Assembly (NCBI RefSeq): GCF_002250625.1
Contig: NZ_NMVQ01000043.1
Span: 1-64,000 of the forward strand
Direction: 5' to 3'
Length of the DNA stretch: 64,000 nucleotides
Source of the DNA: Enemella dayhoffiae
Lineage (GTDB): Bacteria; Actinomycetota; Actinomycetes; Propionibacteriales; Propionibacteriaceae
The translations under genes and the position numbers were made by a program. Positions 33,365 to 41,894 of this stretch are shown one piece after another; positions within the stretch are counted from its first letter, which is position 1; every line of letters starts with the position of its first letter. The notes under the pieces are model-generated. The model was not told where the DNA came from, made no database searches, and worked only from the letters and a program-made list of their open reading frames with translations.

Positions 33365-36151
33365 GTGTCGTCATTCCTCTACGAGCTCGGCCGGGCCTGC
33401 TATCGGGCCCGCCGCAAGGTGCTGGCGGCGTGGCTCGCCGCTCTCGTCCTGCTGGTCGGGCTGGGTGCGGCGACGATGGGCAAGTTCTCCGACAAGTTCG
33501 ACATCCCCGGTGCCCCGGCGGCGGCCGCGCTGACCCATCTGCGGCAGACCTTCCCGCAGGTGGCCGGCGTCCGCGCCACGGTGCTGGTGGTCGCGCCTCC
33601 GGGGCTTACCGTCGACGACCCGCAGGTGAAGCAGGGGATCGAGCGCAGCCTCGACCTGTTCAAGCAGGTGCCGCTGGTCGACAACGTCAGCTCCCCCTTC
33701 GACGAGTTCATCAAGGGCATGATCAACCCGGCCCGCGACGCGGCGATGATCAACGTCTCGCTCAAGCACACCGACGCCAGCGAGGTGACCGACGCCGAAC
33801 GGGAGCTCCTGCAGGAACAGGCGCACCAGGTTCAGGCGCAGATGCCGCCCGGCACCAGCGTGACCATGGGCGGTGAGGCGTTCTCGGTCGAGGTGCCGAA
33901 GATCTCCGCCGTCGAGGCGATCGGCGTCGGGGTGGCGCTGGTGGTGCTGATCCTCACCTTCGGCAGCGTGCTGGCCGGATTCGTGCCGGTTGCCACCGCG
34001 CTGATCGGGGTCCTGCTGTCGATGGCACCGATGCTGTTCGCCACCCGCTTCACCAGCCTGAGCAGCACCACACCGATGCTGGCGCTGATGCTCGGCCTGG
34101 CCGTGGGGATCGACTACGCGCTGTTCATCATCTCCCGGCACCGCGATCAGCTCGGCCACGGCATGGAGGTGGAGGAGTCGGCGGCACGCTCGACCGCTAC
34201 CGCCGGCTCCGCAGTCGTCTTCGCCGGACTGACCGTGGTGATCGCCCTGGTCGGGCTGTGCCTGGCCGGGATCCCGTTCCTCGCCGCGATGGGCATCTTC
34301 GCCGCGATCACCGTCGCCCTGCAGGTGCTGGTCGCGCTCACCCTGGTGCCGGCCTTCCTCGGCTTCCTCGGTGAGCGGCTCCGGCCAAAGCACGCCCGCG
34401 GCGAGATCGACCATGAGCAGGTGGCCGCGCGGCGGGAGCGGAGCATCTGGACCCGATGGGTACGCCTGGTCACCCGCTTCCCGATCGTCACCGTGGTGAT
34501 CGTGCTGGTGGGTCTGGGTGCGCTTTCCGTGCCCGCCAAGGACATGCGGCTGTCGCTGCCCAACTCCGGGATGCATCACGCCGGTGCCCCCGATCGGGTC
34601 ACCTACGACCTGATCGAGCAGCACTTCGGCAAGGGATACAACGGTCCGCTGATCGTCACCGCCGACATCATCCACTCCAACGACCCGCTGAAGCTGGTCG
34701 ACGACCTCAAGGCGGAGGTGCAGCGGATCCCGGGCGTGGCCTCGGTCCCGGTGGGCACCCCGAACCTGAATGCCGACACTGCCTTCCTGCAGGTCGTGCC
34801 GACCGGCGGACCCACCGACGACTCCACCAAGGAACTGGTGCAGGCGCTGCGGGACAAGCACGACGAGTGGCTGCAGCGCTATGGCACCGACACCGCGGTG
34901 ACCGGGGTCACCGCGATCCAGATCGACATCTCCGACAAGCTTGCGGCGGCCCTGGTGCCGTTCGGCATCTTCGTGGTCGGTTTCTCGCTGATCCTGCTGA
35001 CGATGGTGTTCCGCTCGATCGCGGTGCCGATCAAGGCGACCATCGGCTATCTGCTGTCGGTCGGTGTCGCCTTCGGCGCCACCGCGATGGTGTTCTCCTA
35101 TGGCTGGTTCGCCGGGCTGATCAACCTGGAGAAGCCGCAGCCGGTGATCTCGTTCTATCCGATCCTGCTGATGGGCATCCTGTTCGGCCTGGCCATGGAC
35201 TATGAGGTGTTCCTGGTCTCGCGGATGCGCGAGGATTACGTGCACGGTGACCCGCGAGACCCGAACAGGGCCAACAAGGCCGTGCACACGGGATTCGTCG
35301 GCTCGGCCAAGGTGGTCACCGCCGCCGCGGTGATCATGTTTGCGGTGTTCGCGTTCTTCGTGCCCAACGGCGAGGGCCCGATCAAGCCGATCGCGTTCGG
35401 GCTCGCGGTCGGTGTGGCCGTCGACGCGTTCATCGTCCGGATGACCCTGGTGCCCGCGGTGCTCGCCCTGCTCGGGGAGAAGGCATGGTGGCTGCCGCGC
35501 TGGCTGGACGAGCGGCTGCCTGCGTTCGACGTCGAGGGGGAGGCGCTGGAGCACATGCTGTCGTTGCGGAACTGGCCCTGCCCGGGGTGCACCGACGTGC
35601 TGCACACCGAGGGGTTCGGCGTACGCGATCACCACGGTCCGCTGTCGGCACCGGCCGATCTGCACCTGGCGCCTGGTCAGGTGCTGGTGATCGAGGGTCA
35701 GCCCGACGTCCGCAGCCCGCTGCTACTGGGGCTGGCCGGGCGTACCCGGGCGGTTGACGGCAAGGTGAAGGTGGCCGGCCTGGTGCTGCCCGAGCAGGCG
35801 GGAGCGGTACGCCGTCGGGTCGCGCTGATCGACGCCCGGCACCCCGACGGGACCGCCGCCCACGCGTCGATCCGCGGCGACCTGGCCGCGGCGCTGCGCG
35901 ACGAGAAGGTGGAGCTGATCATCGTCGACGGGGCCGATGCGGTCGGCGATCACGACGAGCGGGCCGCCATCGCCAGCCTGATCGAGGAGGCCGGCGACGG
36001 CGAGCGACGTCCCGGGGTGATCCTCGGCGTCGCCGACGTGGAGGTCGTCGCCGATCTCGCCCCGCGCGGGTTCGACGCGTTCACCCTGGCCGAACCCATC
36101 TCTCACCAGACCTCAGAACTTGTTGCCAGCAACGGAAAGCAGGAGCACTGA
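33365..36151 (+). CDS. MMPL-family RND transporter with a degenerate ABC-ATPase-like C-terminal domain
   Basis: A 928-residue inner-membrane exporter. Two sets of helices and extracellular domains form the RND/MMPL layout, with conserved GLAVGIDYALFIISRHR near residue 245 and GLAMDYEVFLVSRMRED near residue 610. From about residue 728 a 200-residue soluble tail resembles an ABC nucleotide-binding domain (LVIEGQPDVRSPLLLGLAGR, AGAVRRRVALID, VELIIVDGADAV). The Walker A lysine and glycines are missing and Walker B lacks the usual DE pair, so ATP hydrolysis is unlikely. I use the GTG at 33365 with AAAGG upstream. The stop overlaps the next ATG by one base (TGATG). Likely exports lipids or hydrophobic compounds. 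Confidence 0.88.
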   Translation: MSSFLYELGRACYRARRKVLAAWLAALVLLVGLGAATMGKFSDKFDIPGAPAAAALTHLRQTFPQVAGVRATVLVVAPPGLTVDDPQVKQGIERSLDLFKQVPLVDNVSSPFDEFIKGMINPARDAAMINVSLKHTDASEVTDAERELLQEQAHQVQAQMPPGTSVTMGGEAFSVEVPKISAVEAIGVGVALVVLILTFGSVLAGFVPVATALIGVLLSMAPMLFATRFTSLSSTTPMLALMLGLAVGIDYALFIISRHRDQLGHGMEVEESAARSTATAGSAVVFAGLTVVIALVGLCLAGIPFLAAMGIFAAITVALQVLVALTLVPAFLGFLGERLRPKHARGEIDHEQVAARRERSIWTRWVRLVTRFPIVTVVIVLVGLGALSVPAKDMRLSLPNSGMHHAGAPDRVTYDLIEQHFGKGYNGPLIVTADIIHSNDPLKLVDDLKAEVQRIPGVASVPVGTPNLNADTAFLQVVPTGGPTDDSTKELVQALRDKHDEWLQRYGTDTAVTGVTAIQIDISDKLAAALVPFGIFVVGFSLILLTMVFRSIAVPIKATIGYLLSVGVAFGATAMVFSYGWFAGLINLEKPQPVISFYPILLMGILFGLAMDYEVFLVSRMREDYVHGDPRDPNRANKAVHTGFVGSAKVVTAAAVIMFAVFAFFVPNGEGPIKPIAFGLAVGVAVDAFIVRMTLVPAVLALLGEKAWWLPRWLDERLPAFDVEGEALEHMLSLRNWPCPGCTDVLHTEGFGVRDHHGPLSAPADLHLAPGQVLVIEGQPDVRSPLLLGLAGRTRAVDGKVKVAGLVLPEQAGAVRRRVALIDARHPDGTAAHASIRGDLAAALRDEKVELIIVDGADAVGDHDERAAIASLIEEAGDGERRPGVILGVADVEVVADLAPRGFDAFTLAEPISHQTSELVASNGKQEH

Positions 36152-38859
36152 TGGGCAACCCACTGTTCAGCCTGGAGCGGTCCGGCCACGACCAGCCGGT
36201 GCGCTGGTGGTCGATCATCGGCGTACTGCTGGTGCCGATCCTGGTCGCGCTCGGATTCCTCGGCGCCACCTGGAACTCCCAGGAACGCCTGCACCGGGTC
36301 GAGGCCGCCGTCGTCAACCAGGACGAGATGGTCGAGCTGAACGGGCAGAAGGTGCCGCTCGGCCGCCAGCTTGCCGCCGGGCTGACCGAGCGCCGCGACG
36401 ACAACTTCCACTGGGTGCTCGCCGACGAGTCGCACGCCCGCGACGGGCTCAAGTCGGGTCGCTACGCCGCGGTGATCACCATCCCCAAGGACTTCTCCGC
36501 CAACGCCACCTCGTACGCCGGGGACCCGGCCAAGGCGCGCCGGGCGACGATCCGGGTGCAGACCTCCGAGACCGTCGGCGTCGCCGACGCCGGGGTCGCC
36601 CAGGTGATCGCCGAGACCGCCCGGGCGCAGCTGAACACCACCCTCACCGAGGCCTACCTGGACAACGTGTACCTCGGTTTCAACAAGTCGGGTGAGTCGT
36701 TCAAGGAACTGGCCGACGGCACCGCCAAGCTCGCCGACGGCGGTCAGGGGCTGGCCGACGGGCTGAACCAGTCCAAGGACGGGTCGCGGCAACTGGCCGA
36801 CGGTCAGAAGTCGTTGGCCGACGGCATCGGACAGACCGCGACCGGCTCGAGCCAGCTCGCCGACGGGCTCGACAAGGCTCACACGGGCGGTCTGCAGCTG
36901 AAGACCGGTGCCAGCCAGGCCGCCTCGGGGGCCGAACAGCTGGCCGCCAACGGCCCCAAGCTCGCCGGTGGAGTTGAGCAGGTGGCCGCCGGGCTCGAGC
37001 AGCAGGCCGCGGGCGCGGACCAGAAGAAGGCGCAGGTGCAGCAGCTGCGCGATGCCGGAGCGCCGATTGCCGGTGGCGCCGCGAAGCTGGCAGACGGGAT
37101 GCAGCAGCTGAAGCAGAACACTCCCGCGGTGCAGAGCGGGGCGGTCGGGCTCGCCGACGGCGCCGCCGAGCTCGGGCAGGGAGCGGCCGGCCTGGGCGGC
37201 GGGCTGAGCCGCGCGGTCGACGGCACCGCCAAGCTGGTCGACGGGGTCGGCGGTTTCAGCAACGGCCTCTCCCAACAGGCGGCCGGGACCAAGCAGTACG
37301 CCGACGGGGTCGGCAGCTACGTCGGCGGAGTCACCCAGTTCAACAGCGGGGTGGGCAAGTACGCCGACGGGGTGAAGACCTATGACGCGGGCCTGCAGCA
37401 ATATCTCGCCGTCATCTCCAGCGGGCAGTACGACCTGATGAGCGATGCCCAGAAGGCCCAGTTCCGCCAGCAGGCAAGCACCCTCGCCGCCGGATCCAAG
37501 CAGTTGTCCAGCCAGGGCCAGACCCTGAAGCAGGGCGGGAACACCCTGGTCCAGGGCGGCTCCCAGCTACCGGCCGGAGGGCAGAAGCTGGCCGGGGGTG
37601 CCCAGCAGTTGAGCCAGGCGGCAGAACCGCTGCGGGACGGGGTTTCCCAGCTCCGCCCCGGCGTGACCCAGCTCCAGCAGGGCGCTGCGGCGTACCAGCA
37701 GGGGGTGCAGAAGTATCAGGCCGGTGCCCAGCAGTACCGGGACGGGACCGGACAGTACTTCGCCGGGGTGGCCGCCTCGGCCGACGGGGCCAGCCAGCTC
37801 TCGGGTGGCCTGACTCAGTATGTCGGCGGGGTGAACCAGCTTGCCGACGGGCTGATCAGCCAGCTCGACGGGCTGCCCGGCCAGGCGGCCGGCGTACGCC
37901 AGCTCGCCGACGGAACCAAGGCGTACACCGACGGAGTCGGTCAACTCGCCCCCGGGATCCGGAAGCTGTCCGACGGCGTCGGCCAGTACGTCGACGGCAT
38001 CGGTACCGCCGCCGACGGCGCGCACAAGCTGTCCGAGGGCATTGCCACCGGGCTCAAGCCCGGCGCCGACAAGCTCGGTGACGGTGGTACCCAGCTCGCC
38101 GACGGACTGGCCAAGGCCGCCGACGGTGGCCAGCAACTGGCCAAGGGCCAGCGCGACCTGGCCAACGGCGTCGCCGAGGGTGCGGACAAGGTGCCGCACT
38201 ACACCGAGGCCGACCGGGGCAACCTCAAGGGGGTCGTCGCCCAGCCGGTCGCCGGCCAGGGGACCCCGGAGCTGATTGCCCAGTCCACCGCCACCTCGCT
38301 GCTGATGGTGCTCGCGCTGTGGCTCGGTGGCCTGGCCACCTATCTGGTGGTGCGTGCGGTGGCCGCCCGGGTGCTCACCTCACGCCGGCCCACCTGGCAG
38401 CTCGCCGCCCGGGCGATCGCACCCGGTGCCGCCATTGCCGCGGTGCAGGCGGTGCTGCTCACGGTGGTCGGGCAGCTGGTGCTCGGGCTGTCGCTGCCGA
38501 AGACCCTGGGGGTGCTGGCGCTGATGCTGCTCGGCGGGGCCACGTTCGCGGTGCTGAACCATGCGCTGGCGGCGTGGTGGGGCGGCTTCGGTCGGCTGGT
38601 GTCGGTGGTGCTGGTGACGCTGACGGCGGCCGCGGGGCTGACCTCGGCGGTACCGGGATTCTTCGACACGGTGGTCCCGTTCCTGCCGCTGACGCCGGTG
38701 CTGCAGGGGATCCGCGCGGTGATGACCGACGGTGGCGGTGTGGCCGGTGCGGTCGGGATGACCCTGCTCTGGCTGGTCGTCGGCCTCGGTGCCTCGATCG
38801 CCGCGGTGGCGCGGCGCCGGGTCGCCCCGGTCGTCTCGCCGCGCACCCGTACCGCCTGA
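36151..38859 (+). CDS. YhgE/Pip-family membrane protein with a long LADG-repeat region
   Basis: A 902-residue protein of the YhgE/Pip (phage infection protein) family. One N-terminal helix (IGVLLVPILVALGFLG) is followed by a conserved soluble region containing AVVNQDE and YAAVITIPKDFSANATSYAG. A very long extracellular region (residues about 185-690) is built from roughly 7-residue units of the LADG/QLADG/KLADG kind, predicted to form an extended coiled stalk. Five or six C-terminal helices follow and resemble ABC-2-type permeases. It is translated directly after the MMPL protein. Such pairs are common in Actinobacteria and probably form one envelope export machine. Relatives serve as phage receptors or secretion components. 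Confidence 0.9.
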   Translation: MGNPLFSLERSGHDQPVRWWSIIGVLLVPILVALGFLGATWNSQERLHRVEAAVVNQDEMVELNGQKVPLGRQLAAGLTERRDDNFHWVLADESHARDGLKSGRYAAVITIPKDFSANATSYAGDPAKARRATIRVQTSETVGVADAGVAQVIAETARAQLNTTLTEAYLDNVYLGFNKSGESFKELADGTAKLADGGQGLADGLNQSKDGSRQLADGQKSLADGIGQTATGSSQLADGLDKAHTGGLQLKTGASQAASGAEQLAANGPKLAGGVEQVAAGLEQQAAGADQKKAQVQQLRDAGAPIAGGAAKLADGMQQLKQNTPAVQSGAVGLADGAAELGQGAAGLGGGLSRAVDGTAKLVDGVGGFSNGLSQQAAGTKQYADGVGSYVGGVTQFNSGVGKYADGVKTYDAGLQQYLAVISSGQYDLMSDAQKAQFRQQASTLAAGSKQLSSQGQTLKQGGNTLVQGGSQLPAGGQKLAGGAQQLSQAAEPLRDGVSQLRPGVTQLQQGAAAYQQGVQKYQAGAQQYRDGTGQYFAGVAASADGASQLSGGLTQYVGGVNQLADGLISQLDGLPGQAAGVRQLADGTKAYTDGVGQLAPGIRKLSDGVGQYVDGIGTAADGAHKLSEGIATGLKPGADKLGDGGTQLADGLAKAADGGQQLAKGQRDLANGVAEGADKVPHYTEADRGNLKGVVAQPVAGQGTPELIAQSTATSLLMVLALWLGGLATYLVVRAVAARVLTSRRPTWQLAARAIAPGAAIAAVQAVLLTVVGQLVLGLSLPKTLGVLALMLLGGATFAVLNHALAAWWGGFGRLVSVVLVTLTAAAGLTSAVPGFFDTVVPFLPLTPVLQGIRAVMTDGGGVAGAVGMTLLWLVVGLGASIAAVARRRVAPVVSPRTRTA

Positions 38860-38878
38860 CCCGCACCGCTGGGAGGGG

Positions 38879-40270
38879 TCAGGCGCGGCGGGCGACCTGG
38901 TAGCCGTTCTCGTCGAAGATCTTGCGCCACTGGGTGCCGGGGTGGATCTGGCCGCCGTAGGTGGCGACGTCGACCTGTTGGCTCCAGCCGCCGCCGACGT
39001 TGTCGATGACCAGGTAGTCCTCGACCGGGTTGCCTTCCTGGCCGATGTAGTAGACGTCGCGTCGGCTGACCAGGTAGGCCATCAGGGACACGTCGGTGCC
39101 GACGGTCACCTCGGGCGGCACCAGGTCGAGCACCCGCTGGGCCGACTCCTGCCGGCCTCCGGTGACCCACTGCTGGGGGTTGCGCAACTCGAACAGCGGT
39201 AGCTGGTTCGAGATGGCCAGGGCGAAGGTGAGCACCACCACCGCGCCGTGGGTGGCGTACGCCTTCAAGAACGGCACCTTCGAGTCGCGCAGGGTGGCGA
39301 TCCCGTCGACCGCTGCGGCGTACGCGATCGGCATCAGCAGCAGCGAATAGTGCCAGGTCTGGCCCCAGTGCCCGTCGTTGTTGGACAGGAACCGCCAGGC
39401 CAGGGTCGGCAGCACCAGGAAGCCCAGCGAGGAGCGGAGCAGGAAGAAGCCGGTGCAGGCGAGCAGCAGCAGCACCGTCGCCATCTTCTTGTCGTTGGTC
39501 AGGATCTCCGCCAGGTGCCCGAACGGGTTCGCCAGCACCTCACTGAAATCGAGATACTTGTCGTAGTCGTACTGGTTCTTCGGGTTCAGCGCCGGCAGGA
39601 TCACCTTGGTGGTCAGCGCGAACATCGCCAGTCCCCAGGCGGCCAGCCCGCCCCCGAGCAGCCAGTTCTTCGACCGCCAGGCGAGCACCAGGCCGAGCAC
39701 CAGCACGGTCAGCCCGAGGTCCTCCTTGACGAATACCAGCAGCCCGCCCCAGATCGCGGCGGTCCACCACGACCTCCGCAGCATCGCCCACAGCGAGATG
39801 GCGAGGATCGGGGCGCCGAGGGCGACCTCGTGGAACTGCACCGCGACCGCCTGCTGCACCCCCCAGCACAGGGCGTACGCGATCCCGATCAGCCACCCGC
39901 CGGCGCGGCCGAGCTGCTCGTGCGCGGCCTTGGCGATGAAGAACACCGAGACCGCGACCAGCAGCGCCTGGAGCACCAACAACGTGTACGCCGAGGGTGC
40001 CAGCGCGTAGATGGGGGCGAGCACGGCCAGCAGTGGGTGGAAGTGGTCGCCGAGGATGTTGTAGTCGGCACCCTTGATGTGCACCACCGGCGGCTGCAGC
40101 CGGGCGTACTGCTGCACCACCTGGGTGAAGATGCCGAGGTCCCACGACGGCGACTCGTAACGGCGCCACTGCAGGGTGGACAGCAGCGTGTAGATCACAA
40201 ACGACCCCAGCGCCCCGCCCCAGGCGCTGGCCGGCTGCGTGGCGAGGCGGCGGCGTACCCGCTCGAACAT
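38879..40270 (-). CDS. DUF2079 polytopic membrane protein
   Basis: A 463-residue protein with about 11 hydrophobic segments. DUF2079 landmarks are SPSWDLGIFTQVVQQYARLQ, NILGDHFHPLLAVLAPIY and VQFHEVALGAPILA, in a GT-C-like arrangement with acidic loop residues near the N-terminus. The C-terminal about 110 residues are soluble. The ATG at 40270 follows GGAGGAAG; the longer frame from 40426 is rejected. Function unproven, possibly lipid-linked sugar transfer. It converges with the Pip gene 20 nt away. Confidence 0.87.
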   Translation of the reverse strand: MFERVRRRLATQPASAWGGALGSFVIYTLLSTLQWRRYESPSWDLGIFTQVVQQYARLQPPVVHIKGADYNILGDHFHPLLAVLAPIYALAPSAYTLLVLQALLVAVSVFFIAKAAHEQLGRAGGWLIGIAYALCWGVQQAVAVQFHEVALGAPILAISLWAMLRRSWWTAAIWGGLLVFVKEDLGLTVLVLGLVLAWRSKNWLLGGGLAAWGLAMFALTTKVILPALNPKNQYDYDKYLDFSEVLANPFGHLAEILTNDKKMATVLLLLACTGFFLLRSSLGFLVLPTLAWRFLSNNDGHWGQTWHYSLLLMPIAYAAAVDGIATLRDSKVPFLKAYATHGAVVVLTFALAISNQLPLFELRNPQQWVTGGRQESAQRVLDLVPPEVTVGTDVSLMAYLVSRRDVYYIGQEGNPVEDYLVIDNVGGGWSQQVDVATYGGQIHPGTQWRKIFDENGYQVARRA

Positions 40271-40365
40271 CTGCACTTCCTCCGCTCCCGCCCCGACGGG
40301 CACGACGCGGCTGAGTAAAGCAAACCGCCGAGCCAAAGCGAAACGCGCGGTCCCGGCGCCCGGGA

Positions 40366-40548
40366 TCAGTCGAACCAGTCGGTCGGCAGCACGGTCAGGT
40401 AGAGCCCCTGGATCTCGTTCTCCCACAGCACCGCCAGCGAACCGTCCGGCAGCACGGTCATCGACTGGTACACGTGGTGGCCGGGGTTCAGGGTGCGCGA
40501 CCGGGACCAGGTCTCGCCGCCGTCGAGGGAGAGCCGCAGCACCCCGCT
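40366..40548 (-). pseudogene. C-terminal fragment of a sialidase-like (BNR-repeat) enzyme
   Basis: About 60 codons read VLRLSLDGGETWSRSRTL, then HHVYQSMTVLPDGSLAVLWE, ending GLYLTVLPTDWFD. The Asp-box SLDGGETW and the following strand pattern are those of exo-sialidases. The N-terminal part is gone: the opposite strand is occupied by other fragments. Confidence 0.7.
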
Positions 40549-40554
40549 GCCGCG

Positions 40555-40695
40555 ATGGTGCTGCCGGCGGCCCTGGTCGGGTCGGTGGAGGTGATCGTGG
40601 GGGGTCGGCGGTGGGCCTACCAGGTGATCCTGCCGGAGGCGTACGCCGAGGTCGCGGAGCGGGTGGCCCGAGCGCTCGCCGAGCGTACGCCTTGA
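40555..40695 (+). pseudogene. Unidentified gene fragment (46 codons)
   Basis: ATG at 40555 opens MVLPAALVGSVEVIVGGRRW and then AYQVILPEAYAEVAERVARA, stopping at 40695. The sequence is protein-like and strongly biased, but I recognise no family, and it has no ribosome site. Probably the tail of a lost gene. Confidence 0.4.
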
Positions 40696-40725
40696 CCTGC
40701 GCCGTTTTGCAACTTGGCTGGTGGA

Positions 40726-41448
40726 GTGGCCCACTACACCGACTGGCTGATCACCGCGGCAGAGCGCGGCAACCCGACGACGATCCCGGACAAGCGCCAC
40801 CCGAACGGCGAGGCGTGGTGCTCGGGCAACCGGGTGCGGCCGCTGATCCACGGGGCGACCTACTTCGCCGAGCTCTACCAGCGGCTGCAGGAGACCGGCC
40901 CAGGAGACCTGGTGCTGTTCACCGTCTGGCGTGGGGACGCGAACCAGAAGCTGACCGACGACCCCGAGTCGGAGATCGAGGACGTGCTCAGCGCCGCGGC
41001 CAAGCGCGGGGTCGACGTGCGCGGGTTGATCTGGCGCTCGCACTGGGACAAGTTCGCCTTCTCCGCCGCGGAGAACCGGCAGATGGGGAAGCTGCTGCAG
41101 GAGGCCGGGGCCGAGGTGCTGCTCGACATGCGGGTGCGCACCGGAGGGTCGCACCACCAGAAGTTCGTGGTGATCAGGCACGGCGAGGACCCGAGCCGCG
41201 ACATCGCCTACGTGGGTGGGATCGACCTGTGCCACTCGCGCCGGGACACGGCTCGCCACGACGGGGATAAGCAGGGCCTGCCGATGTCGGCGGAATATGG
41301 GGACACCCCGCCGTGGCACGACACGCAGGCGGCGATCACCGGGCCGGCGGTGTATGACGTTGACACGTTGTTCCGCGAGCGGTGGAACGATCCGACCGCA
41401 CTCACCCGGCATCCGCTCTATCGGTTGCGTATGCTCCCCACCGGGCAC
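40726..41448 (+). pseudogene. Phospholipase D-like protein, C-terminally truncated
   Basis: About 240 codons show the first half of a PLD-family enzyme: DWLITAAERGNP, LVLFTVWRGDANQKL, and the first HKD motif in GSHHQKFVVIRHGE followed by YVGGIDLCHSRRD. The normal second HKD half is absent. Similarity stops after PLYRLR near 41433 and the frame runs into unrelated sequence to 41688. The GTG at 40726 is a likely start, though a TTG at 40714 is possible. Two-domain PLD enzymes need both motifs, so this is probably inactive. Confidence 0.7.
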
Positions 41449-41894
41449 CGGCGGGGCGGCGGGTTCTGCACCGGCAGCGGGTCCGGGGTCTGGTCCTGCC
41501 GGGAAAGCTTGTCCTGGTCACCTCCGGTGGTTGCGGCGGAAAGGGCCTCCCGCCCACCTCGCTGGCGGTCTGGGTTTGTGCTGCCGCCGGTCTGGTCTTC
41601 AGCTCGGTACGCCCGACCACGCCCCGACGCCCTTTCCGCCTCCACCACCTCAGCGCCCAACGTCCAGTTTCAGGCCCACGGTGGCTGAGCGAGCTTGCGA
41701 GAAGCCGCACGGTGGCTGAGCTTGTCGAAGCCGCTTTCCCACAGAACGTTGGCTGAGCGAGCTTGTGAGTCGAGGCCTCTCGGGAAGCGCTGTGACTGGA
41801 GTGGCCAAAGTTTTTCCGAACTTTTTCTGCCCACACAGCGGTTTTGGGCCGTTTTAGGGGTCGGACTGTCAGACCCGACTGATGTACTTGAACC
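41449..41894. other. Gene-free stretch after the PLD remnant
   Basis: It contains the dispersed repeats described separately and an AT-richer leader (41800-41880, GCCAAAGTTTTTCCGAACTTT) before the HNH gene. I see no coding sequence I trust. Confidence 0.5.
41680..41776. repeat. Three clustered copies of a short dispersed repeat
   Basis: Copies at about 41680-41705, 41709-41733 and 41749-41776 share GGCTGAGC, an optional GAGC, TTG and GA.AAGCC or GTCGAGGCC. The middle copy contains CTGAGCTTGTCGAAG, matching 14 of 15 bases of the copy inside the E2 gene (reverse strand of 62373-62397). Confidence 0.75.

Noticed and set aside
33371-35665. 764-codon minus-strand open frame
   Set aside because: Antisense to the MMPL gene, with His/Gln/Arg-rich shadow composition and no family resemblance.
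36700-38200. Regular DNA periodicity that could suggest a CRISPR or tandem-repeat array
   Set aside because: It is coding sequence for LADG-type protein repeats; the DNA units vary in sequence and length and have no spacers.
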